A stretch of DNA of 14,558 nt from DATJFH01 sp035495815 (GTDB lineage: Bacteria > Acidobacteriota > Terriglobia > Bryobacterales > Bryobacteraceae), in the NCBI GenBank assembly GCA_035495815.1, contig DATJFH010000314.1:1-14558 (forward strand). Direction: 5' to 3'. Below the pieces are notes generated by a model. The model was not told where the DNA came from. It did no database searches and was given only the letters and a program-made list of their open reading frames with translations. This document shows, in pieces, positions 14,502 through 14,558 of the stretch. Positions within the stretch are counted from its first letter, which is position 1. Each line of letters starts with the position of its first letter. Made by a program: the position numbers and the translations under genes.

Positions 14502-14558
14502 CGGATACGCCCGGCGCGCGACCACCAGTTCTTCATTGGTCGCCAGCGCCAGGACGGC
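14481..14558 (-). CDS. C-terminus of a probable acetate kinase (5' part outside window)
   Basis: The minus strand is open from the right edge to TAG at 14483-14481, giving 25 codons. The fragment AVLALATNEELVVARRAY matches the usual acetate/propionate kinase ending (V..TNEEL.IAR.....). Acetate kinase interconverts acetyl phosphate and ADP with acetate and ATP. The catalytic part is not visible, so the name rests on this short ending. It overlaps the tail of the M48 gene by 21 nt on the other strand. Confidence 0.55.
   Translation of the reverse strand, partial: AVLALATNEELVVARRAYPLLVAAL

Overview
The window is a high-GC bacterial chromosome segment. Gene style suggests Acidobacteriota, perhaps a Solibacter/Bryobacter-like lineage: secreted M28 and M48 peptidases, tandem M48 paralogues, orphan PilZ proteins and a TolB/WD40-like protein tail. 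This assignment is inference from gene style, not from a marker tree.

Left part (1-7648, all minus strand): a dense cluster read right to left from a good sigma70-like promoter at about 7620-7648. The order is ffh, rpsP, khpA (KH protein), rimM, trmD, rplS, rnhB, a small two-helix membrane protein, a BBE-type FAD oxidoreductase and a secreted M28 peptidase that runs off the left edge. The first seven genes are a classic translation/secretion operon (signal recognition particle, ribosomal proteins S16 and L19, 30S maturation, tRNA m1G37 methylation, RNase HII). rimM-trmD and trmD-rplS overlap as ATGA, and rnhB overlaps the membrane gene by 10 nt. rimM has no ATG, GTG or TTG in a sensible place. 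The best start is an AUU codon with a GGAG Shine-Dalgarno five bases upstream, which gives a full-length 179-residue RimM.

Middle part (7649-10419): one intact gene, a membrane class III adenylate cyclase (TM-sensor-TM-HAMP-cyclase), set between two stretches of gene debris. Upstream is a possible N-terminal scrap of an EAL/HDOD signalling protein and unrecognised sequence. Downstream, within about 550 bp, are a twice-frameshifted HlyD-type membrane fusion protein C-terminus, a minus-strand tail resembling TolB/WD40-type proteins, and an ABC ATPase reduced to its N-terminal strand joined out of frame to its extreme C-terminus.

Right part (10420-14558): two divergent single-domain PilZ genes, each with a recognisable promoter; a class V aminotransferase on the minus strand whose stop codon interlocks with the second PilZ gene; two tandem secreted M48 metallopeptidase paralogues; and the C-terminus of what looks like acetate kinase entering from the right on the minus strand.

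No rRNA, tRNA, CRISPR array, intact insertion sequence or intact novel multi-gene system was seen. The most interesting points are the non-canonical rimM start, the recombination debris around the cyclase, the nucleotide-second-messenger genes grouped together, and the shared basic C-terminal tail of the two M48 proteins.
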